From: Billgrantia campisalis
GTDB lineage: Bacteria > Pseudomonadota > Gammaproteobacteria > Pseudomonadales > Halomonadaceae
NCBI RefSeq assembly: GCF_022341425.1
Contig: NZ_JABFUC010000002.1
Location: forward strand, 1 to 64,000
DNA: 64,000 nt
Direction: 5' to 3'
Part shown: positions 18,483 through 29,899 of the stretch, piece by piece
Position numbering within the stretch: position 1 is the first letter of the stretch
How the letters are laid out: every line of letters starts with the position of its first letter
Translations under genes and position numbers: made by a program
Notes under the pieces: model-generated
Told to the model about the DNA's origin: nothing
What the model saw: the letters and a program-made list of their open reading frames with translations, nothing else
The model's database searches: none

Positions 18483-19895
18483 GTGGAAGCCCTGCTCGAA
18501 TTCATGCCGCTGTTCCTGTTCCTTACCATCTGCGCGGTGCTGATGCTCGGCTACCCGGTGGCGCTGGCCCTGGCCGGCACCGCGCTGGCCTTCGCCGGCC
18601 TGGGCCACCTGCTGCTGTCGATGGGCGTGCCGGTGCCCTTCGAGGCGCGCTACATGAGCGCCATGCCCAACCGGCTCTACGGCATCATGACCAACCAGAC
18701 GCTGCTGGCCGTGCCGCTGTTCGTGCTGATGGGGGTGCTGCTGGAGAAGTCGCGGGTCGCCGAGACCCTGCTCGATGCCATGGCGCTGGCCTTCGGCGCG
18801 CTGCGCGGGGGGCTTGGCATCTCGGTGGTGCTGGTGGGCATGCTGCTGGCCGCCTCCACCGGCATCGTCGGCGCCACCGTGGTGACCATGGGCCTGCTGT
18901 CGCTGCCCACCATGCTCAAGCGCGGCTATTCACCCGCGCTTGCCACCGGCAGCATCTGCGCCACCGGCACCCTGGGCCAGATCATTCCGCCCTCCATCGC
19001 CCTGGTGCTGCTCGGCGACGTGCTCTCCAACGCCTACCAGCAGGCCCAGCTGGCCATGGGCGTATGGAGCCCGAAGACCGTCTCGGTGGGCGATCTGTTC
19101 GTCGGCGCGCTGATTCCCGGCCTGCTGCTGGTGGTGGCCTATATCGTCTACCTGCTGGTGATCGCCTGGCTCAAGCCGGAGAGCGCCCCGCCCGCCGACC
19201 GCGAGGCGCTGAAAGCGGAACTCGGCCATACCGGCAGCATCCTGCCGCTGCTGATCAAGGGGCTGGTGCCGCCGGTGCTGCTGATCGTCGCCGTGCTGGG
19301 CTCGATCCTCGGCGGCTTCGCCACCCCCACCGAGGCCTCGGCAGTAGGCGCCATGGGCGCCTTCCTGCTGGCGCTGGTCAATCGCCGCCTGAGCCTGCCG
19401 ATGCTCAACGAGGTGGTACGCACCACCGCCCAGGTCACCAGCATGGTGTTCTTGATCCTGATCGGCGCCACCCTCTTCTCGCTGGTGTTCCGCGCCTACG
19501 GCGGCGAGGAGCTGGTCAAGGTGATGTTCGAGGCGCTGCCCGGTGGCGTGGTGGGTGCCACCCTGGTGGTGATGCTGGTGATCTTCCTGCTCGGCTTCAT
19601 CCTCGACTTCATCGAGATCACCTTCGTGGTGGTACCCATCGTCGGGCCGGTGCTGCTGATGATGGGCATCGACCCCATCTGGCTGGGCATCATGATCGCG
19701 GTCAATCTGCAGACCTCCTTCTTGACGCCACCGTTCGGGTTCGCGCTGTTCTATCTGCGCGGGGTGACGCCGCCCTCGGTGCCCACCTCGGCGATCTACC
19801 GCGGGGTGGTCCCGTTCATCGCCCTGCAGCTCGCCATGCTGCTGGCGCTGGCGGCCTTCCCGGGACTCGCCACCTGGCTGCCATCGCTGCTGTAG
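18483..19895 (+). CDS. TRAP transporter large permease (DctM type)
   Basis: 470 residues, somewhat longer than the usual 425-440, with about a dozen membrane helices and DctM motifs: NQTLLAVPLFVLMGVLLE, a GLLSLPTMLKRGYSPALATGSICATGTLGQIIPPSI segment and a second half with FILDFIEITFVVVPIVGPVL. It resembles the subgroup annotated for mannitol/chloroaromatic transport; substrate unknown. GTG start directly after the small subunit. The extra length is a loop near residues 190-245. Confidence 0.9.
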   Translation: MEALLEFMPLFLFLTICAVLMLGYPVALALAGTALAFAGLGHLLLSMGVPVPFEARYMSAMPNRLYGIMTNQTLLAVPLFVLMGVLLEKSRVAETLLDAMALAFGALRGGLGISVVLVGMLLAASTGIVGATVVTMGLLSLPTMLKRGYSPALATGSICATGTLGQIIPPSIALVLLGDVLSNAYQQAQLAMGVWSPKTVSVGDLFVGALIPGLLLVVAYIVYLLVIAWLKPESAPPADREALKAELGHTGSILPLLIKGLVPPVLLIVAVLGSILGGFATPTEASAVGAMGAFLLALVNRRLSLPMLNEVVRTTAQVTSMVFLILIGATLFSLVFRAYGGEELVKVMFEALPGGVVGATLVVMLVIFLLGFILDFIEITFVVVPIVGPVLLMMGIDPIWLGIMIAVNLQTSFLTPPFGFALFYLRGVTPPSVPTSAIYRGVVPFIALQLAMLLALAAFPGLATWLPSLL

Positions 19896-19919
19896 CCCCG
19901 ATGACTGGCGCATAGCCAA

Positions 19920-20351
19920 TTACTGGCACAATGGGGCCAACCAGGCCTGGGCCAGCAGCAGCACCACCGCATAGCGCCCGCCCTTGGCCAGGGTGATCAG
20001 CAGGGTGGCCCGCCACCAGGAGAGCCGGAAGATGCCGGCCAGCACGGTGAGCGGGTCGCCCACCACCGGCGCCCAGGAGAGCAGCAGGCTCCACTCGCCG
20101 AAGCGGTGGTACCAGCGCTCCGCCCGGGCCAGCCCCGCCGGCGAGGCGGGGAACCAGCGGCGGTCCTGGAAGCGGCGCGCATAGCGCCCCATCCAGACGT
20201 TGATCAAACTGCCCAGGGTGTTGCCGGCGGTGGCCACCAGCCACAGCATGACCACCGGCTCACCCAGGCACCACAGCCGCGCCAGCCAAACCTCGGAGCC
20301 ACCGGGCAGCAGGGTGGCGCTGACCAGCGCCACGACAAACAGACTCAGCAT
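19920..20351 (-). CDS. yqaA: YqaA-type membrane protein (DedA/SNARE-associated superfamily)
   Basis: 143 residues from the ATG at 20351. Several membrane helices with the YqaA pattern: [10 protein letters not shown] near the N-terminus, [19 protein letters not shown], a [27 protein letters not shown] re-entrant-type motif and a final [14 protein letters not shown]. YqaA proteins are small relatives of DedA flippases; the cargo is not established. It is divergent from thiD with about 60 bases between. Confidence 0.85.
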   Translation of the reverse strand: MLSLFVVALVSATLLPGGSEVWLARLWCLGEPVVMLWLVATAGNTLGSLINVWMGRYARRFQDRRWFPASPAGLARAERWYHRFGEWSLLLSWAPVVGDPLTVLAGIFRLSWWRATLLITLAKGGRYAVVLLLAQAWLAPLCQ

Positions 20352-20414
20352 GCGCTGCGCTCCCGGCGCTGCGCACCCCCCGACAGACTCCTGCGACAGG
20401 ACGCTTTCACCATC

Positions 20415-21227
20415 ATGACCTCGATTCGCTCTGTTCCCAATGCATTGACCATTGCCGGCTCCGACCCCAGCGGCGGCGCCGGCATCCAGGCCGACCTCAA
20501 GACCTTCTCGGCGCTGGGCGCCTACGGTACCAGCGTGATCACCGCCCTCACCGCCCAGAACACCCGCGGCGTCGCCGGCGTGCACCCGGTGCCGGCGGAC
20601 TTCATCGGCACCCAGCTCGCCACCCTGCTCGACGACGTGACCATCGACGCAGTCAAGATCGGCATGGTGGCAAGCCGCGAGGTCGCCGAGACGATCCGCG
20701 CGGGGCTCTCACGACAGCGGCCGCGCTGGATCGTACTCGACCCGGTGATGGTGGCCAAGAGCGGCGACATCCTGGTGGATGACGCCGGCATTGCCGCGGT
20801 ACGCGAGGTGCTGGTGCCGCTGGCCGATCTGATCACCCCCAACCTGCCGGAAGCCGCCGTGCTGCTCGGCTGCCCGATTCCCGAGACCCGCGCCGACATG
20901 CAGGCCCTGGCACCGGCGCTGGACGCCCTGGGCGCCGGCGCCGTGCTGCTCAAGGGCGGGCACCTGGAGAGCGAGAGCTGCCCCGACCTGCTGATCCAGG
21001 GCAGCGAAACCCGCTGGCTGGAGGGAGAGCGCATCGCCACCGCCAACCTGCACGGCACCGGCTGCACCCTCTCCTCGGCGATCGCCGCCCGCCTGGCGCA
21101 GGGCGACGACCTGCCCACGGCGGTGGCCACGGCCAAGCGCTGGCTCGAGGCGGCGCTCGACGCCAGCGTACGGCTTGACGTGGGACAAGGTCACGGCCCG
21201 GTGCATCACTTTCACGCCTGGTGGTAG
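20415..21227 (+). CDS. thiD: Hydroxymethylpyrimidine/phosphomethylpyrimidine kinase
   Basis: 270 residues. Phosphorylates HMP and HMP-P for thiamine synthesis. Ribokinase-fold motifs: [28 protein letters not shown] at the N-terminus, [18 protein letters not shown] and [18 protein letters not shown], the C-terminal anion hole with the catalytic Asp position replaced in context by the family HGTGC. ThiG and ThiS are encoded separately at 34-35 kb. No TPP riboswitch was found upstream. Confidence 0.94.
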   Translation: MTSIRSVPNALTIAGSDPSGGAGIQADLKTFSALGAYGTSVITALTAQNTRGVAGVHPVPADFIGTQLATLLDDVTIDAVKIGMVASREVAETIRAGLSRQRPRWIVLDPVMVAKSGDILVDDAGIAAVREVLVPLADLITPNLPEAAVLLGCPIPETRADMQALAPALDALGAGAVLLKGGHLESESCPDLLIQGSETRWLEGERIATANLHGTGCTLSSAIAARLAQGDDLPTAVATAKRWLEAALDASVRLDVGQGHGPVHHFHAWW

Positions 21228-21285
21228 CCCGTCGGGCTTGCAGCCCCGCGACTCCCCACCCATGCTGAAGACAGCCCCCGACGGG
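21228..21285 (+). other. Inverted repeat between thiD and usp gene
   Basis: Nine-bp arms CCCGTCGGG (21228-21236) and CCCGACGGG (21277-21285) enclose 40 bases. There is no T-run, so it is a weak terminator or an mRNA stem at best. Confidence 0.4.
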
Positions 21286-21311
21286 TTCGTCCTTCACATG
21301 AGGGAGACACC

Positions 21312-22157
21312 ATGACCCAGACCCTGCTGTTCGCCTGCGACCTCTCCGCCGAGAACCGCGCCGCCTATGCCCGGGCCGTTCGCCTGGCCGTCGACAGCGG
21401 CGCGCGTCTCGATGTCATCCATGTGCTCGACCCCTATCTCCCCCACCGGGTGCTGCACGACCTGGAAGAGGCCGTGGTCGCCGACATGCAGGCGACCCTG
21501 ACGGATATCCGCGAGGACTACGCCCTGGCCGAGCCGCGCACCCTGCTGCAAACGGTGGCCGGCGCCCCCTACGCCGAGATCATTCGCGAGGCCCACGACC
21601 GCGAAGTGGACATGATCATCCTCGGCGCCCACCGTAAGCGCGGCCAGCCCGACCTGGTCGCCGGCACCACCCTGGCGCGGGTGCTGCGCAGCGCCCCCTG
21701 CCCGGTGCTGTCGGTGAGCCAGCCCGCCAATCACGACTGGCAGGACATCCTGGTACCGGTGGACTTCTCGCTGGCGACCCGCCATATCCTGCGCCAGACC
21801 CTCAAGCGCTTCCCCGATGCGCGCCTGACCCTGCTCCACGCCTGGGACATTCCCGGCGAGCGGGAGCTGGGCTCCGACCGCGAGTACGCCCGCTGGCGGG
21901 ACCGCGAGGTGGAGCGCCTGCGCGGCCAGCTCGAGCGCGAGACCGACCAGCTGATGAGCGAGCTCGACGACGTCCCCGAGCTGGAGCTGGTGCTCGAGCA
22001 GGGCGACCCCCTGGAGGTGCTGCTGACCCGCCTGCGCCGCCAGCCGCCGGACCTGCTGGCGCTGGGCAGCCGCGGCCAGTTGGGACGCCAGAGCCAGATC
22101 ACCGAAGCGCTGCTCTCCGAGCCCCACTGCGACATCATGCTCTGCCGCGCCTGGTAG
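21312..22157 (+). CDS. Tandem universal stress protein (UspE-like)
   Basis: 281 residues with two Usp domains, about 1-140 and 145-281. The first carries [12 protein letters not shown] and IILGAHRKR; the second has [13 protein letters not shown] and the nucleotide-binding [13 protein letters not shown]. Tandem Usp proteins act in stress survival, often binding ATP. Stand-alone gene; a ribosome site GAGGGAGA lies just upstream. Confidence 0.88.
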   Translation: MTQTLLFACDLSAENRAAYARAVRLAVDSGARLDVIHVLDPYLPHRVLHDLEEAVVADMQATLTDIREDYALAEPRTLLQTVAGAPYAEIIREAHDREVDMIILGAHRKRGQPDLVAGTTLARVLRSAPCPVLSVSQPANHDWQDILVPVDFSLATRHILRQTLKRFPDARLTLLHAWDIPGERELGSDREYARWRDREVERLRGQLERETDQLMSELDDVPELELVLEQGDPLEVLLTRLRRQPPDLLALGSRGQLGRQSQITEALLSEPHCDIMLCRAW

Positions 22158-22221
22158 CGCCTGCGCTGCGGCTCGCCCGTGCTACCCTTGGCGGCGTTTG
22201 AAATGTCAGGGAGCGCACAGG

Positions 22222-22659
22222 ATGAAAGCACTGATTCAGCGGGTCACCCAGGCCAGCGTGGTCGTGGAGGGGAGCACCGTGGGCGCCATCGACCGCGGCC
22301 TGCTGGCGCTGGTGGGGGTGGAAAAGGGCGACGACGAGGCCGCCGCCGACAAGCTGCTGCACAAGCTGCTGCACTATCGGGTGTTCGCCGACGCCGACGA
22401 CAAGATGAACCTCAACCTGCAGCAGGTTGAGGGCGGGCTGCTGCTGGTCTCCCAGTTCACCCTGGCCGCCGACACCCGCAAGGGGCTGCGACCGAGCTTC
22501 TCCAGCGCCGCCCCGCCGGCCGAGGGCGAGCGGCTCTTCCACTACCTGCTCGAACGCGCCCGCGCGGCCTGGCCCAGGGTAGAGAGCGGCGAGTTCGCCG
22601 CCAATATGCAGGTCGCGCTGGTCAACGACGGGCCGGTGACGTTTCTTCTCGAAAGCTGA
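22222..22659 (+). CDS. dtd: D-aminoacyl-tRNA deacylase
   Basis: 145 residues, normal length. Hydrolyses D-amino acids from tRNA. Motifs: [17 protein letters not shown] at the start, the active-site [14 protein letters not shown], and GPVTFLLES at the C-terminus (Gly-cisPro cross-subunit motif). Start chosen at 22222; a farther in-frame ATG at 22198 would prepend eight odd residues and has no better ribosome site. Confidence 0.94.
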   Translation: MKALIQRVTQASVVVEGSTVGAIDRGLLALVGVEKGDDEAAADKLLHKLLHYRVFADADDKMNLNLQQVEGGLLLVSQFTLAADTRKGLRPSFSSAAPPAEGERLFHYLLERARAAWPRVESGEFAANMQVALVNDGPVTFLLES

Positions 22660-22721
22660 CGGAAGCGACTATCGGACGGCAGAGGGGGCCATGGGAAGGG
22701 GAATATCGCGGCTTTTCCGGC

Positions 22722-22806
22722 GACAGGCTTCTGCGGAGGCGCTGTGAACCCTTCCCTGGGCGCTACTTTTTCCTTCCCTGGAAAAAGACCTCCGCTCCAG
22801 CCTGTC
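22722..22806. repeat. 85-bp palindromic element, copy A
   Basis: Nested stems: GACAGGC/GCCTGTC (outer), GCGGAGG/CCTCCGC (middle), and an inner hairpin CTTTTTCC-TTCCCT-GGAAAAAG. A second small hairpin, CCC-TTCCCT-GGG, lies in the left half. Copy B at 60683-60767 has the same length and layout with different but complementary stems. It sits between the convergent dtd and ABC-F genes. Confidence 0.75.
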
Positions 22807-22862
22807 CCCGGCGCCGCTCGGTCAGCCGCCCTCATACTGCAGCACGGCGCTGCATTACGAGG

Positions 22863-24812
<1,950 letters not shown>

Positions 24813-24863
24813 GCAGACTCCAATGGCAGAAAGGAGGCTGCCGCCCGCTGGCGACAGCCGATC

Positions 24864-25400
24864 ATGAGCGACGATTCTACCCCAATGACCGCGGCTCTGC
24901 GGGCCCGGCTCGCCGCTACCCCGCTGTGGGATTTCGCCCTGGCCCTCTATGCCCGCCCGGGCGTGGAAGCCGCCTGCCTGCGACTTCAGGACGAGGCCGG
25001 CGTCGATGTCTGCGAACTGCTGTGGCACTGCTGGCTGTATCGGCACGGCCTGGTCGTCGAGGGGGAGCCCGAGGCGCTGGAGTCGATCCGCGCCTGGCAG
25101 CGCGACGTTACCGTCGTGGTGCGCGGTCTGCGCCGCGAGCTGAAGACCGACGCCCAACACCACCCCGGCGTGGCCGAGGTTCGCCGCCAGCTACAGCGAA
25201 GCGAGCTGGCCGCGGAGCGCGAGACCCTGGCGCGGCTGCAGGCGGTGAGCGAAAGCGGCCAGGGCATATGCCCCCTTTCAAGCCCCCCTCCCGGCCTCGA
25301 ATCAACCCTGGCATCACGCTGGCAACTGCAGAAAAAACCACAACTTCTGGCGCTGCAAACCCTCGAATGCCAGCTTGACCCTCCCCAGGGGCCACGCTAG
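24864..25400 (+). CDS. TIGR02444 family protein
   Basis: 178 residues. The family signature is visible: LWDFALALYARPGVEAACLRLQDEAGVDVCELLWHCW, a small helical protein of unknown role found next to yheS in gammaproteobacteria. It is divergent from the ABC-F gene with a spacer of about 50 bases. The last 30 residues look like a nonconserved extension. Confidence 0.82.
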   Translation: MSDDSTPMTAALRARLAATPLWDFALALYARPGVEAACLRLQDEAGVDVCELLWHCWLYRHGLVVEGEPEALESIRAWQRDVTVVVRGLRRELKTDAQHHPGVAEVRRQLQRSELAAERETLARLQAVSESGQGICPLSSPPPGLESTLASRWQLQKKPQLLALQTLECQLDPPQGPR

Positions 25401-25490
25401 CCTGAAATTAGCTATGCAGCCATTGCGGCTGATTGTCGCCTGTGGACGCAAGGTGTATTTACGGGCCCAACCTGCTAGGAGAACATAAGA

Positions 25491-26507
25491 ATGAAGGCAA
25501 CCAAGCTGCTGACCACTGCCAGTATCGGCGCCCTGCTGTTCGGCATGTCTGCCGCCGCCCAGTCCGCCAACTGGCGCTATGCGCACGAGGAATTCGAGGG
25601 CGATGTCCAGGACGTGTTCGCCGTCGCCTTCAAGGAGTATATCGAGGAAAACTCCGATAATACCCTGCAGATCTATCGCTTCGGCGAGCTCGGCGAGTCC
25701 GACGACATCATGGAGCAGACCCAGGCCGGTATCCTCCAGTTCGTCAACCAGTCCCCCGGCTTCACCGGCGCGCTGATCCCCGAGGCGCAGATCTTCTTCA
25801 TTCCCTATCTGCTGCCGACCGACGAGGAGACCGTCCTCAGGTTCTTCGACGAGAGCGTGGCCATCAACGAGATGTTCCCGGAGCTCTACGCCGAGCAGGG
25901 ACTCGAGCTGCTCAAGATGTACCCGGAAGGTGAGATGGTCGTCACCCTGGACGAACCCTTCACCGCGCCGGAAGATCTGCGCGGCAAGAACATCCGCATC
26001 ATGACCAACCCGCTGCTCTCCGAGACCTATCGCGCCTTCGGCGCCACCCCCACCCCGCTGCCCTGGGGCGAGGTCTACGGCGGCCTGCAGACCGGCATCA
26101 TCCAGGGGCAGGAGAACCCGCTCTTCTGGATCGAGTCCGGCGGCCTCTATGAGGTGTCACCGAACCTGGTGTTCACCGGCCACGGCTGGTTCACCACCGC
26201 CATGATGGCCAACCAGGACTTCTTCAACGGCCTCTCCGAGGAGGAGCAGCATTTGGTGCGTGACGCCGCCGGTCACGCCTACTCGGTGACCATCGAGCAC
26301 ATCTCCGGCCTGGCCGAGGAGTCGCTGGCCAAGATCCAGGAGGCCTCCGACGAGGTCACCGTCACGCGCCTCACCGAGGAGCAGATCCAGGCCTTCCGCG
26401 AGCGTGCTCCGCAGGTCGAGGAGCGCTTCGTCGAGATGACCGGCGAGCGCGGCGCCGAGCTGCTCGAGCAGTTCAAGGCCGACCTGGAAGCCGTGACCGG
26501 CGAGTAA
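25491..26507 (+). CDS. teaA: Ectoine TRAP transporter binding protein TeaA
   Basis: 338 residues. Periplasmic DctP-type receptor that captures ectoine and hydroxyectoine for sodium-driven uptake. Signal peptide to about residue 25 (AQSANWRYAHEE). Strong resemblance to Halomonas elongata TeaA is evident along the whole chain, for example FGELGESDDIMEQTQ, NQSPGFTGALIP, GATPTPLPWGEVYGGLQTGII, GQENPLFWIESGG. The ectoine pocket residues of TeaA (including the Glu, Arg and Trp/Phe positions in those motifs) appear retained. First gene of teaABCD; a ribosome site AGGAGAA precedes the ATG. Confidence 0.95.
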   Translation: MKATKLLTTASIGALLFGMSAAAQSANWRYAHEEFEGDVQDVFAVAFKEYIEENSDNTLQIYRFGELGESDDIMEQTQAGILQFVNQSPGFTGALIPEAQIFFIPYLLPTDEETVLRFFDESVAINEMFPELYAEQGLELLKMYPEGEMVVTLDEPFTAPEDLRGKNIRIMTNPLLSETYRAFGATPTPLPWGEVYGGLQTGIIQGQENPLFWIESGGLYEVSPNLVFTGHGWFTTAMMANQDFFNGLSEEEQHLVRDAAGHAYSVTIEHISGLAEESLAKIQEASDEVTVTRLTEEQIQAFRERAPQVEERFVEMTGERGAELLEQFKADLEAVTGE

Positions 26508-26536
26508 GCCCAAGAGGCCACTCACCGCTAGCGTGC

Positions 26537-26564
26537 AAGGGGGCAGCCGGCCGGCTGCCCCCTT
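26537..26564 (+). terminator. Strong stem-loop between teaA and teaB
   Basis: A perfect 28-bp palindrome with 14-base arms beginning AAGGGGGCAGCCGG. The following bases (GTGGTTTATAT) are only moderately T-rich. It probably attenuates read-through or protects teaA mRNA, giving more receptor than permease. Confidence 0.8.
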
Positions 26565-26719
26565 GTGGTTTATATCGCAGCTGCGCGGCAGCCGGCTGTC
26601 GCCTCTCGGCCATTCAGCGTTGAAGCCCACGGGCATGTAGCACTCTGCGGTTGCATACCCTAGGGGCAAGTGCACAGGCATTCATCGCTGCGCAGGGAAG
26701 CCCTCAGGAGTCCGGTCTC

Positions 26720-27298
26720 ATGACAGAAGAAGAATCCGAGAAGAACTACCGCTCGACACTCCCCGGCCCGCTGGGGGTCGTCGATACCTGGATCAGCAAG
26801 GCGGAGGCGGTGATCCTGGCCATGGGCGTGATCCTGATGGCGATCAATACCGTGGCCAACGTGGTCAGCCGCTTCGTGCTGGGCGAGAGCCTGCACTTCG
26901 CCGAGGAGGTCAACCGCATCCTGATCGTCATGATCACCTTCGCCGGGATCGGCTATGCCGCCCGCCACGGGCGCCATATCCGCATGTCGGCCTTCTACGA
27001 TGCGCTGCCCACCGGGGCCCGGCGCTGGCTGATGATCTTCATCGCCCTGTTTACCGCCATAGTGATGTTCACGCTCTGCTACTACTCGATCGGCTACATC
27101 TCCACGGTCCAGTCCCGCGGTCGTGTCCTGCCGTCGTTGAGCATCCCGGTGTGGATCATCTACCTGTGGGTACCCGTCGGCTTCGCCGTGACCGGCATCC
27201 AGTACCTGCTCACCGCCTTCAAGAATCTCACCTCCCGTGACGTCTACCTGTCGACCCATGTGGTCGACGGCTACAAGGACACAGAAACGGAAGTCTGA
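26720..27298 (+). CDS. teaB: Ectoine TRAP transporter small permease TeaB
   Basis: 192 residues with four helices starting near [25 protein letters not shown], and the DctQ motif [37 protein letters not shown]. Start taken at the ATG of [11 protein letters not shown] at 26720, with CAGGAG upstream; a start at 26651 would add nonconserved residues. It sits 212 bases after teaA and 24 before teaC. Confidence 0.93.
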   Translation: MTEEESEKNYRSTLPGPLGVVDTWISKAEAVILAMGVILMAINTVANVVSRFVLGESLHFAEEVNRILIVMITFAGIGYAARHGRHIRMSAFYDALPTGARRWLMIFIALFTAIVMFTLCYYSIGYISTVQSRGRVLPSLSIPVWIIYLWVPVGFAVTGIQYLLTAFKNLTSRDVYLSTHVVDGYKDTETEV

Positions 27299-27322
27299 CG
27301 CCGGGCTCGCGAGGAACACACC

Positions 27323-28606
27323 ATGACCACAGTCATCGTCACCATCATGATCGTGCTGCTGCTGCTCGGCTTCCCGATGATGATTCCCCTGGCCACGGCG
27401 GCCTTCGTCGGTTTCTACATGACCTTCGGCGGCACCGGGCAGATGGAAACCCTGATCCAGCAGCTGATGGGCGGCATCCGCCCCACCGCCTTGATCGCCG
27501 TCCCCATGTTCATTCTCGCCGCCGATATCATGACCCGCGGCCAGTCGGCCAACCGGCTGATCAACATGGTCATGAGCTTCGTCGGGCACATCAAGGGCGG
27601 CCTGGCCGTCTCCACCGCCGCCTCCTGCACCCTGTTCGGCGCCGTGTCCGGCTCCACCCAGGCCACCGTGGTGGCGGTGGGCTCACCGCTGCGCCCACGC
27701 ATGCTCAAGGCCGGCTACAAGGACCCCTTCACCCTGGCGCTGATCATCAACTCCAGCGACATCGCCTTTCTGATCCCGCCGAGCATCGGCATGATCATCT
27801 ACGGGGTCATCTCCGGCACCTCCATCGGCGAGCTGTTCATCGCCGGTATCGGGCCGGGCCTGCTGATCCTGGCCATGTTCTCGGCGTACTGCGTGGTCTA
27901 CGCCATCGTCAAGAAGGTGCCGACCGAACCGAGGTCGACCTGGAAGGAGCGCGCCCTGGCGGTACGCGATGCGCTCTGGCCGCTGGGCTTCCCGGTGCTG
28001 ATCGTCGGCGGGATCTATGGCGGCATCTTCAGCCCCACCGAGGCCGCCGCCGCCTGCGTGCTCTACGCCGTGCTGCTGGAGTTCGTGGTGTTCCGCTCGC
28101 TGAAGCTGCAGGACATCTACACCATCGCCAAGTCCACGGGCCTGATCACCGCGGTGGTGTTCATCCTGGTGGCGGTGGGCAACGGTTTCTCCTGGATCAT
28201 CTCCTTCGCCCAGATTCCTCAGGAAATCCTCTCTGCCGTGGGGATCCACGAGGCCGGGCCGATCGGCGTGCTGATCGCCATCTCCATCGCCTTCTTCGTC
28301 GCCTGCATGTTCGTCGACCCTATCGTGGTGATCCTGGTGCTGACGCCGATCTTCGCCCCCGCCATCGCCGCCTCGGGCCTCGATCCCGTGCACGTAGGGG
28401 TGCTGATCACCCTGCAGGTGGCGATAGGCTCGGCGACGCCACCCTTCGGCTGCGACATCTTCACCGCCATCGCCATCTTCAAACGGCCCTACTGGGAGGT
28501 GATTCGCGGCACGCCCCCCTTCGTCTTCATGCTGGTGCTGGCGGCAGTGCTGATCATCATATTCCCGCAGATCGCCCTGTTCCTGCGCGACCTGGCCTTC
28601 CGTTGA
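27323..28606 (+). CDS. teaC: Ectoine TRAP transporter large permease TeaC
   Basis: 427 residues, about 12 helices, DctM family. Recognisable segments: [60 protein letters not shown] in the first half and [21 protein letters not shown] in the second. Couples sodium influx to ectoine import. GAGGAACACACC upstream of the ATG is a good ribosome site. Followed by teaD. Confidence 0.94.
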   Translation: MTTVIVTIMIVLLLLGFPMMIPLATAAFVGFYMTFGGTGQMETLIQQLMGGIRPTALIAVPMFILAADIMTRGQSANRLINMVMSFVGHIKGGLAVSTAASCTLFGAVSGSTQATVVAVGSPLRPRMLKAGYKDPFTLALIINSSDIAFLIPPSIGMIIYGVISGTSIGELFIAGIGPGLLILAMFSAYCVVYAIVKKVPTEPRSTWKERALAVRDALWPLGFPVLIVGGIYGGIFSPTEAAAACVLYAVLLEFVVFRSLKLQDIYTIAKSTGLITAVVFILVAVGNGFSWIISFAQIPQEILSAVGIHEAGPIGVLIAISIAFFVACMFVDPIVVILVLTPIFAPAIAASGLDPVHVGVLITLQVAIGSATPPFGCDIFTAIAIFKRPYWEVIRGTPPFVFMLVLAAVLIIIFPQIALFLRDLAFR

Positions 28607-28643
28607 TCGACGCGGCGAACCCGACTCTGAGGAGATGGTAACG

Positions 28644-29087
28644 ATGTTCAATCGGATACTGATACCGGTGGACGGCTCCAAGGGCGCGATGAAGGCGCTG
28701 GAGAAGGCCGTGGGGCTGCAGCTGCTGACCGGCGCCGAGCTCTATATCCTGTGCGTGTTCAAGCACCACAGCCTGCTGGAGGCCTCGCTCTCCATGGTGC
28801 GGCCCGAAAAGCTGGATATTCCCGATGACGCCCTCAAGGAGTACGCCACCGAGGTGGCCGTACATGCCAAGGGCGAGGCGGTGGAGCTGGGCGCCGACCC
28901 GACCAAGCTGCGCGCCTTCGTCAAGGGGGGGCGCCCCTCGCGGACCATCGTGCGCTTCGCCCGCAAGCGCGAGTGCGACCTGATCGTCATCGGTGCCCAG
29001 GGCACCAACGGCGAGAAGAGCCTGCTGCTGGGCAGCGTGGCCCAGCGCGTGGCCGGCTCGGCCCACTGCCCCACCCTGGTCGTCTGA
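28644..29087 (+). CDS. teaD: TeaD, universal stress protein of the ectoine transporter
   Basis: 147 residues, single Usp domain with [15 protein letters not shown] at the start and the ATP-binding [22 protein letters not shown]. In H. elongata TeaD binds ATP and negatively modulates TeaABC uptake. ATG at 28644 lies nine bases after GAGGAG, favouring it over the ATG at 28635. Completes teaABCD. Confidence 0.94.
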   Translation: MFNRILIPVDGSKGAMKALEKAVGLQLLTGAELYILCVFKHHSLLEASLSMVRPEKLDIPDDALKEYATEVAVHAKGEAVELGADPTKLRAFVKGGRPSRTIVRFARKRECDLIVIGAQGTNGEKSLLLGSVAQRVAGSAHCPTLVV

Positions 29088-29093
29088 CCCCCG

Positions 29094-29138
29094 CCGGGCC
29101 GGCCGTCTCCACGCGGCGCGGGTGCGGAACCGGCCCGG
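29094..29138 (+). terminator. Stem-loop after teaD
   Basis: Nine-bp arms CCGGGCCGG and CCGGCCCGG enclose 27 bases. No T-run follows, so termination would be factor-aided or weak. Confidence 0.45.
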
Positions 29139-29216
29139 CCCTGCTAGAGTCCGACTATCGAAACGGAGAGCCCCCGAGACGGGCTTTCCCCACGATCCCT
29201 TCAACAAGGACTCTGC

Positions 29217-29894
29217 ATGAAGCCTCTGCTGACATCCACACTTGCCCTGGCGATGGCCGCCCCCCTGGCCATGGCCGCGCCCGAGACCGACGAAGAGCGG
29301 CTCAGCTACAGCCTGGGCGCTGCCTACGGTCAGAGCATCATCCAGGATTTCGCCGACCTGGACGTCGACGCCTTCGCCGATGCCATCCGCGATGTCATCG
29401 CCGGCAACGAACTGGCCCTGAGCAACGACGAAATGGCCGAGACCCTGAGCCGCTTCCAGCAGGACGCCATGGCCAGCCGCCAGGCCGAGACCGAGCAACT
29501 GGCCGAACTCAACTTGGCAGAAGGCGAAGCCTTCCTGGCCGAGAACGCCGAGCGCGATGCGGTCGAGGTCACCGACTCCGGCCTGCAGTACGAGGTGTTG
29601 GAGGCCGGCGATGGGGCAAGCCCGGGCCCCATGTCCCAGGTCGAGGTGCACTACGAGGGCATGCTGGTCGACGGCACCGTCTTCGACAGCTCCTTCGACC
29701 GCGGCGAGCCCGTTGTCTTCCGCGTCGACCAGGTGATCGAGGGCTGGCAGGAAGCCCTGCAGCTGATGAGCGCCGGTGACAGCTGGATGATCTACATTCC
29801 CGCCGAGCTCGCCTATGGCGCCCAGGGGCAGGGCCCCATCGGCCCCAATGAGACGCTGATCTTCCGGGTCGAGCTGCTCGAGGTAACGGACTGA
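29217..29894 (+). CDS. FKBP-type peptidyl-prolyl isomerase (FkpA/Mip-like)
   Basis: 225 residues. Signal peptide (to about AMA, residue 20), an N-terminal dimerisation domain of about 90 residues beginning EERLSYSLGAAYGQSI, and a C-terminal FKBP domain with VHYEGMLVDGTVFDSSFDRGEP, VIEGWQEALQLM and IPAELAYGAQGQGPIGPNETLIF. Folding helper of the periplasm. Stand-alone gene with its own promoter region after teaD. Confidence 0.9.
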   Translation: MKPLLTSTLALAMAAPLAMAAPETDEERLSYSLGAAYGQSIIQDFADLDVDAFADAIRDVIAGNELALSNDEMAETLSRFQQDAMASRQAETEQLAELNLAEGEAFLAENAERDAVEVTDSGLQYEVLEAGDGASPGPMSQVEVHYEGMLVDGTVFDSSFDRGEPVVFRVDQVIEGWQEALQLMSAGDSWMIYIPAELAYGAQGQGPIGPNETLIFRVELLEVTD

Positions 29895-29899
29895 TCGCC

